Assembly (NCBI RefSeq): GCF_028621895.1
Contig: NZ_CP117520.1
Location: forward strand, 2,232,001-2,296,000
Origin: Acinetobacter sp. GSS19
GTDB lineage: Bacteria > Pseudomonadota > Gammaproteobacteria > Pseudomonadales > Moraxellaceae
DNA length: 64,000 bases
Reading direction: 5' to 3'
The translations under genes and the position numbers were made by a program. Positions 1 to 9,529 of the stretch are shown piece by piece. Within the stretch, counting starts at the first letter, position 1, and each line of letters opens with the position of its first letter. The notes beneath the pieces were generated by a model. The model saw nothing but the letters and a program-made list of their open reading frames with translations. It made no database searches and was not told the DNA's origin.

Positions 1-1057
1 CCTGTCAGGTATGCTCAAAATTGCGGTTCCAGCGCAACGAAAACTGCCACCCAATCCAGAACACTACATTAAGCTCAATGGAGCTTGCGGACACAACCTA
101 AAAAATGTCGATCTGACGCTGCCTTTAGGGGTGATGACCTGCGTCACGGGCGTTTCCGGTTCAGGTAAATCCACTCTGATTAACCGGACACTACTTCCGT
201 TAGCGGCAACCCAACTGAATGGTGCAACCACGCTCACCGCTGAGAAATTTGATTCGATTGATGGCCTGCAATATCTCGATAAAGTCGTGGATATTGATCA
301 AAGTCCGATTGGCCGTACCCCGCGTTCCAACCCGGCCACCTATACCGGTCTGTTTACCCCGATCCGTGAACTGTTTGCCCAGACCCCTGAAGCCAAAGCC
401 CGCGGTTATACCGCCGGTCGTTTCTCCTTTAATGTACGCGGCGGGCGCTGTGAAGCCTGTGAAGGTGATGGCATGATCAAAGTGGCCATGCATTTCCTGC
501 CGGATATGTATGTGCCTTGCGATGGCTGCCATGGCAAACGCTATAACCGAGAAACGCTGGAAGTCAGCTACAAAGGCCGCAACATCTCGGATGTACTGGA
601 AATGACCGTTGAAGATGCTGCCCAGTTTTTTGATGCTATTCCGGTGATTCACCGTCGTCTGGAAACCCTGATTCAGGTGGGACTGGGCTATATCAAGCTG
701 GGACAGGCAGCCACTACCCTGTCAGGTGGTGAAGCGCAACGGGTCAAGCTAGCACGTGAATTGGCCAAACGTGATACCGGTAAAACCCTGTATGTCTTGG
801 ATGAACCTACCACAGGTCTGCATTTCCATGACATTGCCAAGTTACTCGATATCCTGCATGAACTGCGGAATAAGGGAAATACCATTGTGGTGATTGAACA
901 CAATCTGGATGTGATTAAAACCGCTGACTGGATTATCGATTTAGGCCCTGAAGGTGGTTCAGGGGGTGGACAGATTATTGCCGAAGGTACACCTGAGCAG
1001 GTCGTGGAAGCTGCGATCTCTCATACCGGTCGCTTCCTGAAACCCTTGTTGAAATAA
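1..1057 (+). CDS. uvrA: UvrABC excinuclease subunit A, C-terminal part (5' end outside window)
   Basis: Damage-recognition ATPase of nucleotide excision repair. The reading frame is open from base 2, where the residues before the first Met read L-S-G as in UvrA, so this is the last third of a gene that starts upstream. The second ATPase module is complete: Walker A GVSGSGKS, a C-x2-C...C-x2-C zinc module at about 450-530, the ABC signature [12 protein letters not shown], and Walker [12 protein letters not shown] followed by the switch His in IEHNLDV. A rho-independent terminator lies about 90 bases after the stop. Family assignment is essentially certain. Confidence 0.97.
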   Translation, partial: LSGMLKIAVPAQRKLPPNPEHYIKLNGACGHNLKNVDLTLPLGVMTCVTGVSGSGKSTLINRTLLPLAATQLNGATTLTAEKFDSIDGLQYLDKVVDIDQSPIGRTPRSNPATYTGLFTPIRELFAQTPEAKARGYTAGRFSFNVRGGRCEACEGDGMIKVAMHFLPDMYVPCDGCHGKRYNRETLEVSYKGRNISDVLEMTVEDAAQFFDAIPVIHRRLETLIQVGLGYIKLGQAATTLSGGEAQRVKLARELAKRDTGKTLYVLDEPTTGLHFHDIAKLLDILHELRNKGNTIVVIEHNLDVIKTADWIIDLGPEGGSGGGQIIAEGTPEQVVEAAISHTGRFLKPLLK

Positions 1058-1145
1058 CAGGATTATTGCCTACCATACCCAGACACAATAGATCGGATGG
1101 TGAAAATACAGCATAAGTGTAAAAGCTGAGTTTAAGTTAAGTCAG

Positions 1146-1173
1146 AATCCCGGTCTTAAGCCGGGATTTTTTT
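1146..1173 (+). terminator. Rho-independent terminator of uvrA
   Basis: Perfect 8-bp stem AATCCCGG/CCGGGATT with a 7-base loop, followed by a run of seven T. Confidence 0.9.
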
Positions 1174-1255
1174 ATCCTCACTAGATGCTTTAATCATCAG
1201 GACTGATCAAGCACCACGCCAAATGACGAGTTGTTTTTTTCTGCATCAATCAAAC

Positions 1256-1375
1256 AAAAAAAAGCCCAACCTTGGGGAAGTTGGGCATATAAAATGAAAA
1301 GTCACATTTTGGAGAATCAAAAATTTCCCACGTCACTGGAAATCATTCGACATCGCTATTATGGGAAATTCTTCA
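1256..1375 (-). ncRNA. Candidate small RNA with its own terminator, opposite strand
   Basis: A terminator-quality hairpin, GCCCAAC (1265-1271) with GTTGGGC (1281-1287), is followed on the minus strand by eight or nine U, but no minus-strand gene lies upstream of it before 2777. Just upstream in that orientation a perfect 9-bp inverted repeat, AATTTCCCA (1322-1330) with TGGGAAATT (1362-1370), could fold a stem with a 31-base loop. Together they outline a structured transcript of roughly 110-120 nt. I could not find a convincing promoter near 1380-1400, so the 5' end is a guess. It does not match a small RNA family I can name. Confidence 0.4.
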
Positions 1376-1790
1376 CACAATGTAAATCCGATTAATTTAA
1401 TCAGATTTAAAATCTCTATCGAAAATAAGAATAGAATGCTTGATCGATCACAAAACACGCTTTTGTTGAATAACTAATATACAAAAAATTACATTTTTAA
1501 ATAAAATTAATAATTACTTCATCAAAATGAAACAAATAATTTTAAATTAATGAATTTAAATTCATCTCATTGATAGTTTTTAACATTCAATTTTTAATAG
1601 ATAAATGTTTTATCCAATGATAAAAAACAAGGATTAACAACTAAATTACAGAGGTTTTAAGACAAAAAAGCTTTTAGCTAATTGTAAAAACTCGTTTTTT
1701 CCAAGTTGACAAGATTTTTTACAATAGAACAATTTTTAACCCAAACAAAATTAAAGCTAAAAATCTAATTTTTAAACATTTTTAAGCTTA
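1376..1790. other. AT-rich spacer without a recognisable gene
   Basis: About 400 bases of very AT-rich DNA between the candidate small RNA and the promoter of the barrel gene at 1865. No open frame with a ribosome-binding site is seen. A TTGACA at 1706-1711, with AACAAT 16 bases later (1728-1733), may be a second, more distal promoter for that gene. The rest shows only A/T tracts. Confidence 0.5.
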
Positions 1791-1818
1791 TTGACTTAAT
1801 ACATTGTTACAATAAAAT
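1791..1818 (+). promoter_or_regulatory. Sigma70-type promoter of the outer-membrane barrel gene at 1865
   Basis: TTGACT (1791-1796), a 16-base spacer and TAAAAT (1813-1818) give 5/6 matches in each box. Transcription would start near 1825, leaving a leader of about 40 bases. The ATG at 1817 lies inside the -10 box, which rules it out as the start codon. Confidence 0.7.
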
Positions 1819-1864
1819 GAAATTGTATGACTTTTTTGTTGTTTTTATAACAAGGACTATCGCT

Positions 1865-2746
1865 ATGAAAAAACTCGGTTTAGCCACTGCATTATTATTA
1901 GCCATGACCGGTGCTCAAGCTTATCAATTCGAAGTACAAGGTCAATCTGAATACATCGATAATACTGTAAATGACAAAAATTTTACTGGGGCAGTTCAAG
2001 GGACTTACTATCTTAAAAATGTAGATACCTCTAAAGGCCCATTGGCTGAAGCTGCATTCTTGAATCAAGCATCAAACGTTTCTTTAGCATATAACTATGG
2101 TGAGTATGATGAAGATGGCGCGGATCTTGTTTCACACACTTATGGTGCTAAAGCAGAAGCTTACATCCCAACTCAAGTAGTACCTGTATATGCATCAGCA
2201 TCTTACAGCCACACACATAATGATGCTAAAAATGTATTAGCTGCTGATGCTGAAGGTAATGGTGACCGTTACGCATTGGAATTGGGTGCAGTGGTTGTGC
2301 CAAACTTCTTAGTTGCAGTAGGATATACTAGTGTTGCAGATACATATGCACTTGATACTTTTAAAATCCTCAATGGCGGCGTAGCTAAAGCAGGATTAGA
2401 AGCAGCTACAATCGCTGATGATCAAGATGCAATTACTGCACGCACAAAATACGTGGGCAAAATTGATGGTACCAACATGGCGATCGGTTTCGAAACTGGT
2501 CTTGTCTACGGTGAAGATACCGCTTACGAATTAAAAACTGATTTGTATCTCAATCCACAACTCAGCGTGGGTGCTTCTTACGCAGAGTCAAGCTATGACT
2601 TCTCTCCAAGTAAAGCTTGGGGTGCTAATGTAAACTACTTCATCACTCCAGCAGTGGCTGTTGGTGCAAGCTACGTAAATGCTAACGATGAAATTGATAA
2701 CGTTGACACTCAAACAGTTGGCCTAAATGCTAAATTCCGTTTCTAA
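1865..2746 (+). CDS. Outer-membrane beta-barrel (putative porin), paralogue 1 of 3
   Basis: 293-residue secreted protein with a signal peptide (MKKLGLATALLLAMTGAQA) and many short alternating strands ending in F (KFRF), the usual C-terminal signal for outer-membrane assembly. It shares with the genes at 24133 and 25298 the N-terminal A-Y-Q start of the mature chain, the block T-Y-Y-L-K-N-V...PLAEAAFL, a V-x-N-F-L-V-A-V-G-Y strand and an A-R-x-K-Y-V strand. Annotators usually call this Acinetobacter family putative porins; the substrate is unknown. I chose the ATG at 1865 because AAGGA sits 8 bases before it and an upstream in-frame ATG overlaps the promoter. Transcribed alone and closed by a bidirectional terminator. 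Confidence 0.85.
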   Translation: MKKLGLATALLLAMTGAQAYQFEVQGQSEYIDNTVNDKNFTGAVQGTYYLKNVDTSKGPLAEAAFLNQASNVSLAYNYGEYDEDGADLVSHTYGAKAEAYIPTQVVPVYASASYSHTHNDAKNVLAADAEGNGDRYALELGAVVVPNFLVAVGYTSVADTYALDTFKILNGGVAKAGLEAATIADDQDAITARTKYVGKIDGTNMAIGFETGLVYGEDTAYELKTDLYLNPQLSVGASYAESSYDFSPSKAWGANVNYFITPAVAVGASYVNANDEIDNVDTQTVGLNAKFRF

Positions 2747-2762
2747 TTCTTTAGAAACCCAT

Positions 2763-2791
2763 AAAAAAGGATCCATCTAGGATCCTTTTTT
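2763..2791. terminator. Bidirectional terminator between barrel gene and ion-channel-like gene
   Basis: AAAAGGATCC (2765-2774), loop ATCTA, GGATCCTTTT (2780-2789), with A and T tracts on both sides. The loop contains the TAG stop of the minus-strand gene ending at 2777. Confidence 0.9.
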
Positions 2792-3508
2792 ATTTCTCTG
2801 TTGCTTAGTTTGAACATTTGGAATTCTATTTGAGGGTGAATGCACAATATATTGTAACGCCACAAGACGCGATACAATTAAAGCCAGGTACATGACCCCA
2901 CAGAACATCTGCAACATGGCAATCACACGCGCAGGCGGCGACAATGGCATCAAATCCGATAGCCCCGTTGCGGATTGCAAGCTAAAACTTAAGAACAGCA
3001 GATCGAGCCAGCTTTGCACACTTTGCAGCTGGTTGGGATTCTGAAAACTTCCTGGTAACAACAATTGGCAAATATTATATAAAAAGGCAAAACCCCAAGC
3101 CATTAAAGTAAATGTGGCTCCTGCTGCGAATAATTCATCTTTAGTGAGATAACGGTCTTGGAACATGTATCTCAACAAACCATAGGCCGCGCTAAAGTAA
3201 GCACTCGCTTCAAACACATGGGCCGTAATCTGAATCGGTAAAGCCGCATACCCCAACAAAATCAGCAGCGAAAAGAAAAAAGCCCCGATCACAAAGAACA
3301 GGCCTAACAGAGTATAAATGGGCGTTTGCCGGATCACTTTAGCAATAATTAACAGTGCCAGCACTCCCACAGACCAGCTCAGAGCACGATAAGTAGGACT
3401 ACCATTGGTTAACAAGGCCAAAATCAAAATGAATAACTGTACGAGCAGCAACCAGGCTGAAGGTAAATGCTGAAAATTTTGCCCAAATCTTTTCCACAGC
3501 CAAAGCAT
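2777..3508 (-). CDS. Ion-channel-like membrane protein with a degenerate selectivity filter
   Basis: 243-residue integral membrane protein with about six hydrophobic segments. The last pair flanks a pore-loop-like sequence, F-S-L-Q-S-A-T-G-L-S-D-L-M-P, followed by L-Q-M-F-C-G-V-M-Y-L-A-L-I-V-S-R-L. This aligns with two-helix potassium-channel (Ion_trans_2) proteins that carry T-x-T-x-G-Y-G-D-x-x-P and a E-x-x-x-G-Q-x-Y-L-A segment. Here G-Y-G-D is replaced by G-L-S-D, so potassium selectivity is doubtful. Start supported by GGTGAG about 5 bases upstream. The final codons (K-K-G-S) form one arm of the terminator. It stands alone between the barrel gene and actP. Confidence 0.75.
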   Translation of the reverse strand: MLWLWKRFGQNFQHLPSAWLLLVQLFILILALLTNGSPTYRALSWSVGVLALLIIAKVIRQTPIYTLLGLFFVIGAFFFSLLILLGYAALPIQITAHVFEASAYFSAAYGLLRYMFQDRYLTKDELFAAGATFTLMAWGFAFLYNICQLLLPGSFQNPNQLQSVQSWLDLLFLSFSLQSATGLSDLMPLSPPARVIAMLQMFCGVMYLALIVSRLVALQYIVHSPSNRIPNVQTKQQRNKKGS

Positions 3509-3620
3509 AAGAACTCACCTTTATTTTCTATTTCTATCCTGACCGGATTGAAACATAAAATATGAGCTCTGCCTGCTTATAACCTGGTGTCATTTTTGTA
3601 ATAAGCGATGAATAAAAGGC

Positions 3621-3656
3621 AAAAAACAAAAAGCCCCGATCTTGGGGCTTTTTGTT
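3621..3656 (-). terminator. Terminator of yjcH-actP
   Basis: CAAAAAGCCCC (3627-3637), six-base loop, GGGGCTTTTTG (3644-3654); on the minus strand the stem is followed by a U-rich run. It begins 15 bases after the actP stop. Confidence 0.9.
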
Positions 3657-3670
3657 AAGTTTGGGTTAGA

Positions 3671-5386
3671 TTAGTGGTCGCTAGCGCCAGAAGCACCGAT
3701 ACCAGTCATCGAACGTACAAACTGTGAGTTGAAGCGAGCTTGTTCTGCTTTTGCACGTGCAGAGCCATCAGTCACAGAGAACAACCAGCAGCACACGAAA
3801 GACAAGGTAATAGAGAACAATGCCGGGTTACCATATGGTAGTGGAGCTTGGTCAGAAATCTTCAAGGTATCTACCCATACTGCTTTGGTTAAGCAGATCA
3901 AGACTACCGCACTGATAAGACCAGCCAAACCACCGATCACTGCACCACGAGTCGTTAGACCACGCCAGAACATTGAAAGCACAAGTACTGGGAAGTTTGC
4001 AGATGCTGCTACAGCGAATGCCAAACCAACCATGAATGCAACGTTTTGTTTTTCGAACAAGATACCCAAGACCATCGCGAAGATTGCAAGACCAACAGTC
4101 GCCATCTTAGAAACACGAAGCTCAGATTCCATTGTCGTCTGGCCTTTCTTGAAGACGTTAGCATACAAGTCGTGAGAGATTGCAGATGCACCAGAAAGTG
4201 TCAAACCAGCAACTACCGCAAGAATCGTTGCGAACGCTACAGCAGAGATAAAGCCAAGGAACAAGTTACCACCAACAGCATGACCCAAGTGAACCGCAGC
4301 CATGTTGCTACCGCCAAGCAATTCAAGTTTGCCATTCAACGCAGTTTTCGCAGCATCGATGTATTGTGGATTTTGAGATACGAACAGGATCGCACCAAAA
4401 CCAATGATGAAAGTTAACAGGTAGAAGTAACCGATAAAGCCCGTTGCCACAACAACTGATTTACGTGCTTCTTTCGCATCTTTAACCGTAAAGAAACGCA
4501 TCAAGATGTGTGGAAGACCTGCCGTACCGAACATCAATGCAAGACCTAGAGAGATCGCATCAATTGGGCTCTTCACAAGAGAACCAGGGCCCATGATCTT
4601 GGTTGCTTCCTCAAGAGAGATATTACGTACTTGAGAGAATACGTGGATCGATTGAGTGAACATTTCGCTGAAGCTGAAACCCACTGACTTCAATACCATG
4701 AAGGCCATGAAGGTTGCACCACTGAGCAGCATCACCGCTTTAATGATCTGTACCCAAGTTGTTGCCAACATACCACCGAAGATTACGTAAGCCATCATGA
4801 GGAAGCCCACGATTACAACCGCGATGTTATAGTCCAAACCGAAGAGTAGTTTAACCAGCTGACCTGCACCCACCATCTGTGCAATCAGGTAGAAAGCAAC
4901 GACGAACAATGAGCTGACCGCTGCCATTGCACGAACTGGTTTTTCTTCTAGACGGAAAGACACTACGTCAGAGAAGTTATATTTACCCAGGTTACGTAGA
5001 CGTTCTGCGACCAAGAACAATACGATTGGCCAGCCGACCATGAAGCCAAGAGAGTACATCAAGCCATCATAGCCTGAGTTGAACACCATTGCGGAAATCC
5101 CGAGGAAGGATGCCGCTGACATGTAGTCACCCGCAATTGCCAGACCATTCTGGAAACCACTGATACCACCACCGGCAGTATAGAAGTCTTTGGTCGATTG
5201 AGTCTGCTTAGCTGCCCATTTGGTGATAAACAGCGTCAAACCAACGAAGATGACGAACATGATGATCGCAGTCCAGTTGGTTGGCTGTTTCTCAGCCGTA
5301 CCTTCCAGTGCCGCAGCCATTGCATTGCTAGAGAGTAATGCAGCTGAAGCAACAAGTGCTGAAGCTTTAAGTGAAGTCCAATTCAT
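3671..5386 (-). CDS. actP: Acetate permease, sodium:solute symporter family
   Basis: 571-residue cation/acetate symporter of the inner membrane. It has a cleavable-looking leader (ending SNAMAAA) and about 13 transmembrane segments with typical ActP text such as [19 protein letters not shown] and [22 protein letters not shown] helices. The start ATG overlaps the yjcH stop (TAATG) and has GGAG 9 bases upstream, so the two are translationally coupled. It faces the divergent sensor gene crbS, whose kinase family is known in Vibrio and Pseudomonas to control acetate uptake and acetyl-CoA synthetase. Closed by its own terminator. Confidence 0.95.
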   Translation of the reverse strand: MNWTSLKASALVASAALLSSNAMAAALEGTAEKQPTNWTAIIMFVIFVGLTLFITKWAAKQTQSTKDFYTAGGGISGFQNGLAIAGDYMSAASFLGISAMVFNSGYDGLMYSLGFMVGWPIVLFLVAERLRNLGKYNFSDVVSFRLEEKPVRAMAAVSSLFVVAFYLIAQMVGAGQLVKLLFGLDYNIAVVIVGFLMMAYVIFGGMLATTWVQIIKAVMLLSGATFMAFMVLKSVGFSFSEMFTQSIHVFSQVRNISLEEATKIMGPGSLVKSPIDAISLGLALMFGTAGLPHILMRFFTVKDAKEARKSVVVATGFIGYFYLLTFIIGFGAILFVSQNPQYIDAAKTALNGKLELLGGSNMAAVHLGHAVGGNLFLGFISAVAFATILAVVAGLTLSGASAISHDLYANVFKKGQTTMESELRVSKMATVGLAIFAMVLGILFEKQNVAFMVGLAFAVAASANFPVLVLSMFWRGLTTRGAVIGGLAGLISAVVLICLTKAVWVDTLKISDQAPLPYGNPALFSITLSFVCCWLFSVTDGSARAKAEQARFNSQFVRSMTGIGASGASDH

Positions 5387-5718
5387 TATTTACGATCTCC
5401 TGCGTGGGTGATCATTTCTACTTCACGCATTGCTTCTGCGTTGAGCTGATCAAAAGCGCTATTGGCAATGGATGAATAGACCCAGCACAATACGAATGAC
5501 GCTACAATAACACCCAAACCAAGTGGAACACCCCAAGTAATTACACCGCCGCTGAATGAGCTATGTAAGAATGCTGGGTTATATGCCACTAATAAAATAA
5601 AACCAATGTAAATGAACAGCTGTAACGCAGTTAAACTCCAACTGAGACTACGCTTTTTGCTGACAAGTAACTTGAATTTCGGATTTTGTAGAATTCTTTC
5701 TACTTGAACCTCATCCAT
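5386..5718 (-). CDS. yjcH: DUF485 inner-membrane partner of the acetate permease
   Basis: 110-residue DUF485 protein with two transmembrane helices (about residues 30-52 and 63-87), regularly encoded just upstream of actP; its exact function is unknown. Two close ATGs exist. The upstream one (5724) has GGAG only one base away, while the one at 5718 has it 7 bases away, so I chose 5718. It overlaps actP by one base. The promoter must lie in the 150-base divergent region shared with crbS, which carries several palindromes. Confidence 0.9.
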   Translation of the reverse strand: MDEVQVERILQNPKFKLLVSKKRSLSWSLTALQLFIYIGFILLVAYNPAFLHSSFSGGVITWGVPLGLGVIVASFVLCWVYSSIANSAFDQLNAEAMREVEMITHAGDRK

Positions 5719-5771
5719 AACCATGCTCCTTTGCTGCGACCAACCTTGGCCGCATTTTTAATTCGTATTTT

Positions 5772-5847
5772 CATTGTTAAAATTAACAATGTTACCTAGT
5801 ATTCGTAACTTAGACTTTGGTCGTTAAATTTTGATCAATTTGATCAA
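5772..5847. promoter_or_regulatory. Palindromes in the actP/crbS divergent control region
   Basis: A perfect 9-bp inverted repeat, CATTGTTAA-AA-TTAACAATG, sits at 5772-5791, 54 bases before the yjcH start codon. Two copies of the palindrome TTGATCAA (5831-5838 and 5840-5847), 9 bases apart, lie just before crbS. They are candidate binding sites for CrbR or another regulator; which protein binds is not visible from sequence. Confidence 0.4.
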
Positions 5848-5871
5848 CAGGTATGTTTCGGCTGAGGTATC

Positions 5872-8800
5872 ATGAGCACTTGGTTTGGAACATCTTGGCA
5901 TATGAACAGTTGGCTTATTATTGGGGCACTTGCCTTATATATTCTGGTGCTCTTTATTTGCGCCTTTTTTGGCGAAAAACATGCAAGCCGTCTCAGCACG
6001 CGCGGGCGAATGTTACTCTTTAGTCTAACCCTCGGTGTTTACTGTTCATCCTGGACCTTTTATGGTGCCACCGGTGCTGCGGTACGTGAAGGTATCATCT
6101 TTTTACCCATTTACCTCGGCCCACTGCTATTTGTCGCGATTGGTTATGATATCTGGCGACGTCTGGGACGTGTCCGTCAATATCATGCCATTTCTTCCAT
6201 CGCTGACTTTGTCGCGGCCCGTTATGGCAAAAGTGGACCTTTAGCGTCACTGGTGACCATTCTGGCCGTCATTGCCATTATTCCTTACCTTGCGCTCCAA
6301 CTTCGTGCGATTGCACTCAGTGCAGCCGTTATTTTAGATCAAAATGCACACCTCCATTCCACCACCAACAGTGTCTTGTTCCTCACTGCGATTCTAGCCA
6401 TTTTAGCCATGCTGTTTGGTACACGACAAATCGCCAATACCGAGCAGCATGGTGGTCTCATGTTAGCGGTTGCATTTGAATCTTTTGTGAAATTATTTGC
6501 GCTGTTATGTGTCGCCGTGTTTTTCTTGTTTGAAGCACCGGAAAATATTGCACAGGTCTCCGATGACGTTGCCATCACTTTCCAGGAAGTGCAACTGTTT
6601 GGGGTACCGGAAACGTTCTGGGTGCAAACCTTGCTGGCTGCACTGGCGATTATCTGTCTGCCACGCCAATTCCATGTGGCCGTGGTCGAATTACGTGATG
6701 AAAAACATATCCGCGGTGCACGGCGCTGGTTTGCCACTTACCTCATCCTGACCACTATCGCGATCATTCCGATCGCTAGCTGGGCCTTGCATGCCGCACC
6801 AGAATACCTGTCGATTCCGGATGTTGCAGTACTCTCCCTGCCGCTCAGCTACAATCAGGACTGGTTAACTCTGCTAGCCTTTTTAGGAGGCTTTTCTGCA
6901 TCAACCGGCATGCTACTGGTTTCTTCGGTTGCCCTGTCAATTATGCTGAGTAATGACCTGATAATGCCAGCACTCTGGCGTTTGGGCTTGTTGGCCCGTC
7001 ACGATAAACGTCTGCCTTTGGTACTGAAATTTACCCGTCGCGTCTGTATTCTCGCCGTGATGTTACTCGGCTTCCTGTTCTTCCATTTCTTTAATGATAT
7101 TGACCAGTTATCGGTCTTTGGATTGTTGGCGTTTAGTGCGGTAGCCCAATTTGCACCAGCCTTGATCGGTGGTCTCTACTGGCGTGGCGGCAGCCGTCAA
7201 GGAGTATATGCTGGCCTGCTGGTTGGTTTTTGCATGTGGATTTACACCCTGCTATTGCCCACGATATTACGCAGCCTGCCCACAGAATATACGGCTTTTG
7301 CCCATGAGTTCCTCAACGCGGGTCCTCTAGGCATTAGCTGGCTACGCCCTGAAGCATTGCTAGACTTTCAGTCTTTTGCACCGCTGACCCATGGGGTGAT
7401 GTGGTCTTTGGGTCTCAACATCATTTTATATATTTGGGTATCGAAAGTTTATCGGCCAAGTGTGGCGGAACAGATCCAGGCGGAAAGTTTCTTTTACTAC
7501 GACACCAAACCGTTACCCTCACAACCAACTTCAGGTGATATCAGCTATCTGCACCATGATGCACTGCGTCTAAAAGTAGGCGATCTCATTACCCTGGCCA
7601 AACGCATTACAGGTGAAGGTCCCACCACGCAAGCGTTCCATCAGTTCTGTGAACAGAATAATGTCGTACTGAATGAAAACAGTACAGCCAATGGTATGTG
7701 GTGGCGTTTTACCGAGCAATATCTAGCGGGTACGATTGGCGCCGCTTCGGCACGTACTTTATTGACTACAGCCATGGTCAATAATGGCTTGGCATTGGGT
7801 CAGGTCGCAAATATTCTGGATCAGGCCTCCCAATGGCAACGTTTTAACCAGAACCTGCTAATGACCATGATTGACCATATGACCCAAGGGGTTAGTGTGG
7901 TTGATGAGAACATGTGTCTGGTGGCCTGGAATAACCAATATCTCAAGCTTTTTGATTACCCGAAAGATCTGGTCTATGTGGGTTGTCCGATTGCCGACCT
8001 GATTCGCTACAATGCAGAACGTGGCGAATGTGGGCCAGGTTCAATCGAAGAACACGTACGTAAACGGGTGAACTGGATGAAAGTCGGCAGTGCACATGAG
8101 TTTGAACGCATTCGTAAGGATGGTCGTGTCATTCAGATGCGCGGCAATCCGATTGAAGGTGGTGGTTTCGTGACCACCTTTGCCGATATTACCGCCTTCC
8201 GTGAAAACGAGGCGGTACTGGAAGCCCATGTGCGTGAACGGACCCGACAGTTGGCCGATGCACTGACTGAACAGCAATTGGCACGTGAACAAGCCGATAA
8301 AGCCAACATGTCGAAAAGCCGTTTTATTGCCGCAGCCAGTCATGATCTATTGCAACCTATGCACGCAGCGCGTCTGTTCAGTACCGCATTGGAACAAAGT
8401 GTGCATTCTGATGAAGATCGCCACACCTTACAGCAACTGGACCGTGCCTTGCATGGCGCAGAAAGCATGCTGTCTGCCCTGCTGGACATTGCTCGTCTGG
8501 AAGGCGGTACTATACAGCCGAAACGTCAGGCCTATCCCCTGCATGACTTACTCAGTGATCTGGAACTGCAATTTAAATCGATTGCCGCACAGCGCAATAT
8601 CCGCTTTAGCGTCCACGATGTCCAGTTCTGGATTGACACAGATCCGCAATGGATCCGCCGCATTATCCAGAATTTTGTCAGCAATGCCTTGCGCTACACG
8701 GCCAAAGGTCGTGTGGTGGTTGGCGTTCTGCGTTCAGCGGAAAAACCCGGACATATCCGTATCGGGGTTTGGGATACAGGCCCCGGGATCGCTGAAGAAC

Positions 8801-9390
8801 AGCGTATCAAGTTATTCCAGGAATTTGAGCGTTGTGGTCACACATCACCTTGGGGCGAACAGGGCTTGGGACTTGGTTTGGCCATTGTACAACGCATGAC
8901 CAGCATGCTGGACTATCCGGTCCATGTCTACTCCGAGCTCGGCAAAGGTTCCTGCTTCATGATTGAAGTGCCCGTGGTTGCAGCACCAAAAGTGATTGCC
9001 GCACCGGTACAAGCCGCACCGCTAAAAACCAAAGCCTACCGGATTTTGTGTTTGGACAATGATGAGACCATTTTGGAAGGCATGTCGACCTTACTCAGCA
9101 AATGGGGCTATCAGGTGTTTAAAGCCACTGAACCCGAACAAGCCGCCGAGATTATTCGTCAGGAGAACATTCAGGTCTGGCTGATTGATCAACATCTCAA
9201 CCATAATCAGCTCGGACTGGATTTCATTCTGCAGCACCGTCAGCCCGAAGTTCCAATTGCACTGATCACCGCGGATTCGGATCCTGAACTCCCACAGCGT
9301 CTGAAAGATCTGAATATCGTGTTGTTGAAAAAGCCATTGAAACCCGCGTCCTTACGCTCCTGGTTGTCCGGTTTGAAAATTTCCAGCTAA
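5872..9390 (+). CDS. crbS: SLC5-fused hybrid sensor histidine kinase, CrbS/MxtR type
   Basis: 1172-residue inner-membrane sensor. Residues 1 to about 535 form a sodium:solute-symporter-like region of about 13 helices. A linker, a PAS domain (about 660-770) and a short coiled coil follow, then a HisKA domain with the phospho-accepting His824 in A-S-H-D-L-L-Q-P, and a HATPase domain with N box (QNFVSNALRY), G1 (DTGPGI) and G2 (GLGLGLAIV). The C-terminal receiver has acidic LDNDE, phospho-site Asp1106 (LIDQHL) and the conserved Lys (LLKKPL). Domain order and its place next to actP, a LuxR-type regulator and acs match CrbS (MxtR in Pseudomonas), which controls acetate use. CbrA is the main alternative, but CbrA partners an NtrC-type CbrB, absent here. 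GAGG lies 4 bases before the ATG. Confidence 0.88.
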   Translation: MSTWFGTSWHMNSWLIIGALALYILVLFICAFFGEKHASRLSTRGRMLLFSLTLGVYCSSWTFYGATGAAVREGIIFLPIYLGPLLFVAIGYDIWRRLGRVRQYHAISSIADFVAARYGKSGPLASLVTILAVIAIIPYLALQLRAIALSAAVILDQNAHLHSTTNSVLFLTAILAILAMLFGTRQIANTEQHGGLMLAVAFESFVKLFALLCVAVFFLFEAPENIAQVSDDVAITFQEVQLFGVPETFWVQTLLAALAIICLPRQFHVAVVELRDEKHIRGARRWFATYLILTTIAIIPIASWALHAAPEYLSIPDVAVLSLPLSYNQDWLTLLAFLGGFSASTGMLLVSSVALSIMLSNDLIMPALWRLGLLARHDKRLPLVLKFTRRVCILAVMLLGFLFFHFFNDIDQLSVFGLLAFSAVAQFAPALIGGLYWRGGSRQGVYAGLLVGFCMWIYTLLLPTILRSLPTEYTAFAHEFLNAGPLGISWLRPEALLDFQSFAPLTHGVMWSLGLNIILYIWVSKVYRPSVAEQIQAESFFYYDTKPLPSQPTSGDISYLHHDALRLKVGDLITLAKRITGEGPTTQAFHQFCEQNNVVLNENSTANGMWWRFTEQYLAGTIGAASARTLLTTAMVNNGLALGQVANILDQASQWQRFNQNLLMTMIDHMTQGVSVVDENMCLVAWNNQYLKLFDYPKDLVYVGCPIADLIRYNAERGECGPGSIEEHVRKRVNWMKVGSAHEFERIRKDGRVIQMRGNPIEGGGFVTTFADITAFRENEAVLEAHVRERTRQLADALTEQQLAREQADKANMSKSRFIAAASHDLLQPMHAARLFSTALEQSVHSDEDRHTLQQLDRALHGAESMLSALLDIARLEGGTIQPKRQAYPLHDLLSDLELQFKSIAAQRNIRFSVHDVQFWIDTDPQWIRRIIQNFVSNALRYTAKGRVVVGVLRSAEKPGHIRIGVWDTGPGIAEEQRIKLFQEFERCGHTSPWGEQGLGLGLAIVQRMTSMLDYPVHVYSELGKGSCFMIEVPVVAAPKVIAAPVQAAPLKTKAYRILCLDNDETILEGMSTLLSKWGYQVFKATEPEQAAEIIRQENIQVWLIDQHLNHNQLGLDFILQHRQPEVPIALITADSDPELPQRLKDLNIVLLKKPLKPASLRSWLSGLKISS

Positions 9391-9404
9391 ATCAATTCAC
9401 CATA

Positions 9405-9436
9405 ATAAAAGCCCATCTTCAGGATGGGCTTTTTAT
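9405..9436 (+). terminator. Terminator of crbS
   Basis: GCCCATC (9411-9417), loop TTCAG, GATGGGC (9423-9429), flanked by A and T runs. Confidence 0.9.
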
Positions 9437-9479
9437 TGGACGATTTCTCTCATTCACTCTACGCAGAGAACCCCAAAAA

Positions 9480-9504
9480 GAAAAAAGCCTCGATCGAGGC
9501 CTCT
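9480..9504 (-). terminator. Terminator of crbR
   Basis: GCCTC-GATC-GAGGC (9487-9500), preceded on the plus strand by eight A, which gives a U run on the minus strand. It lies 25 bases after the crbR stop. Confidence 0.85.
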
Positions 9505-9529
9505 TTCTCAATATCGAACAAGTCCTGTC

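Noticed and set aside
1817..1864. In-frame upstream ATG that would extend the barrel gene by 16 residues
   Set aside because: It lies in the -10 box of the best promoter, lacks a ribosome site and would place a non-signal sequence before a perfect signal peptide.
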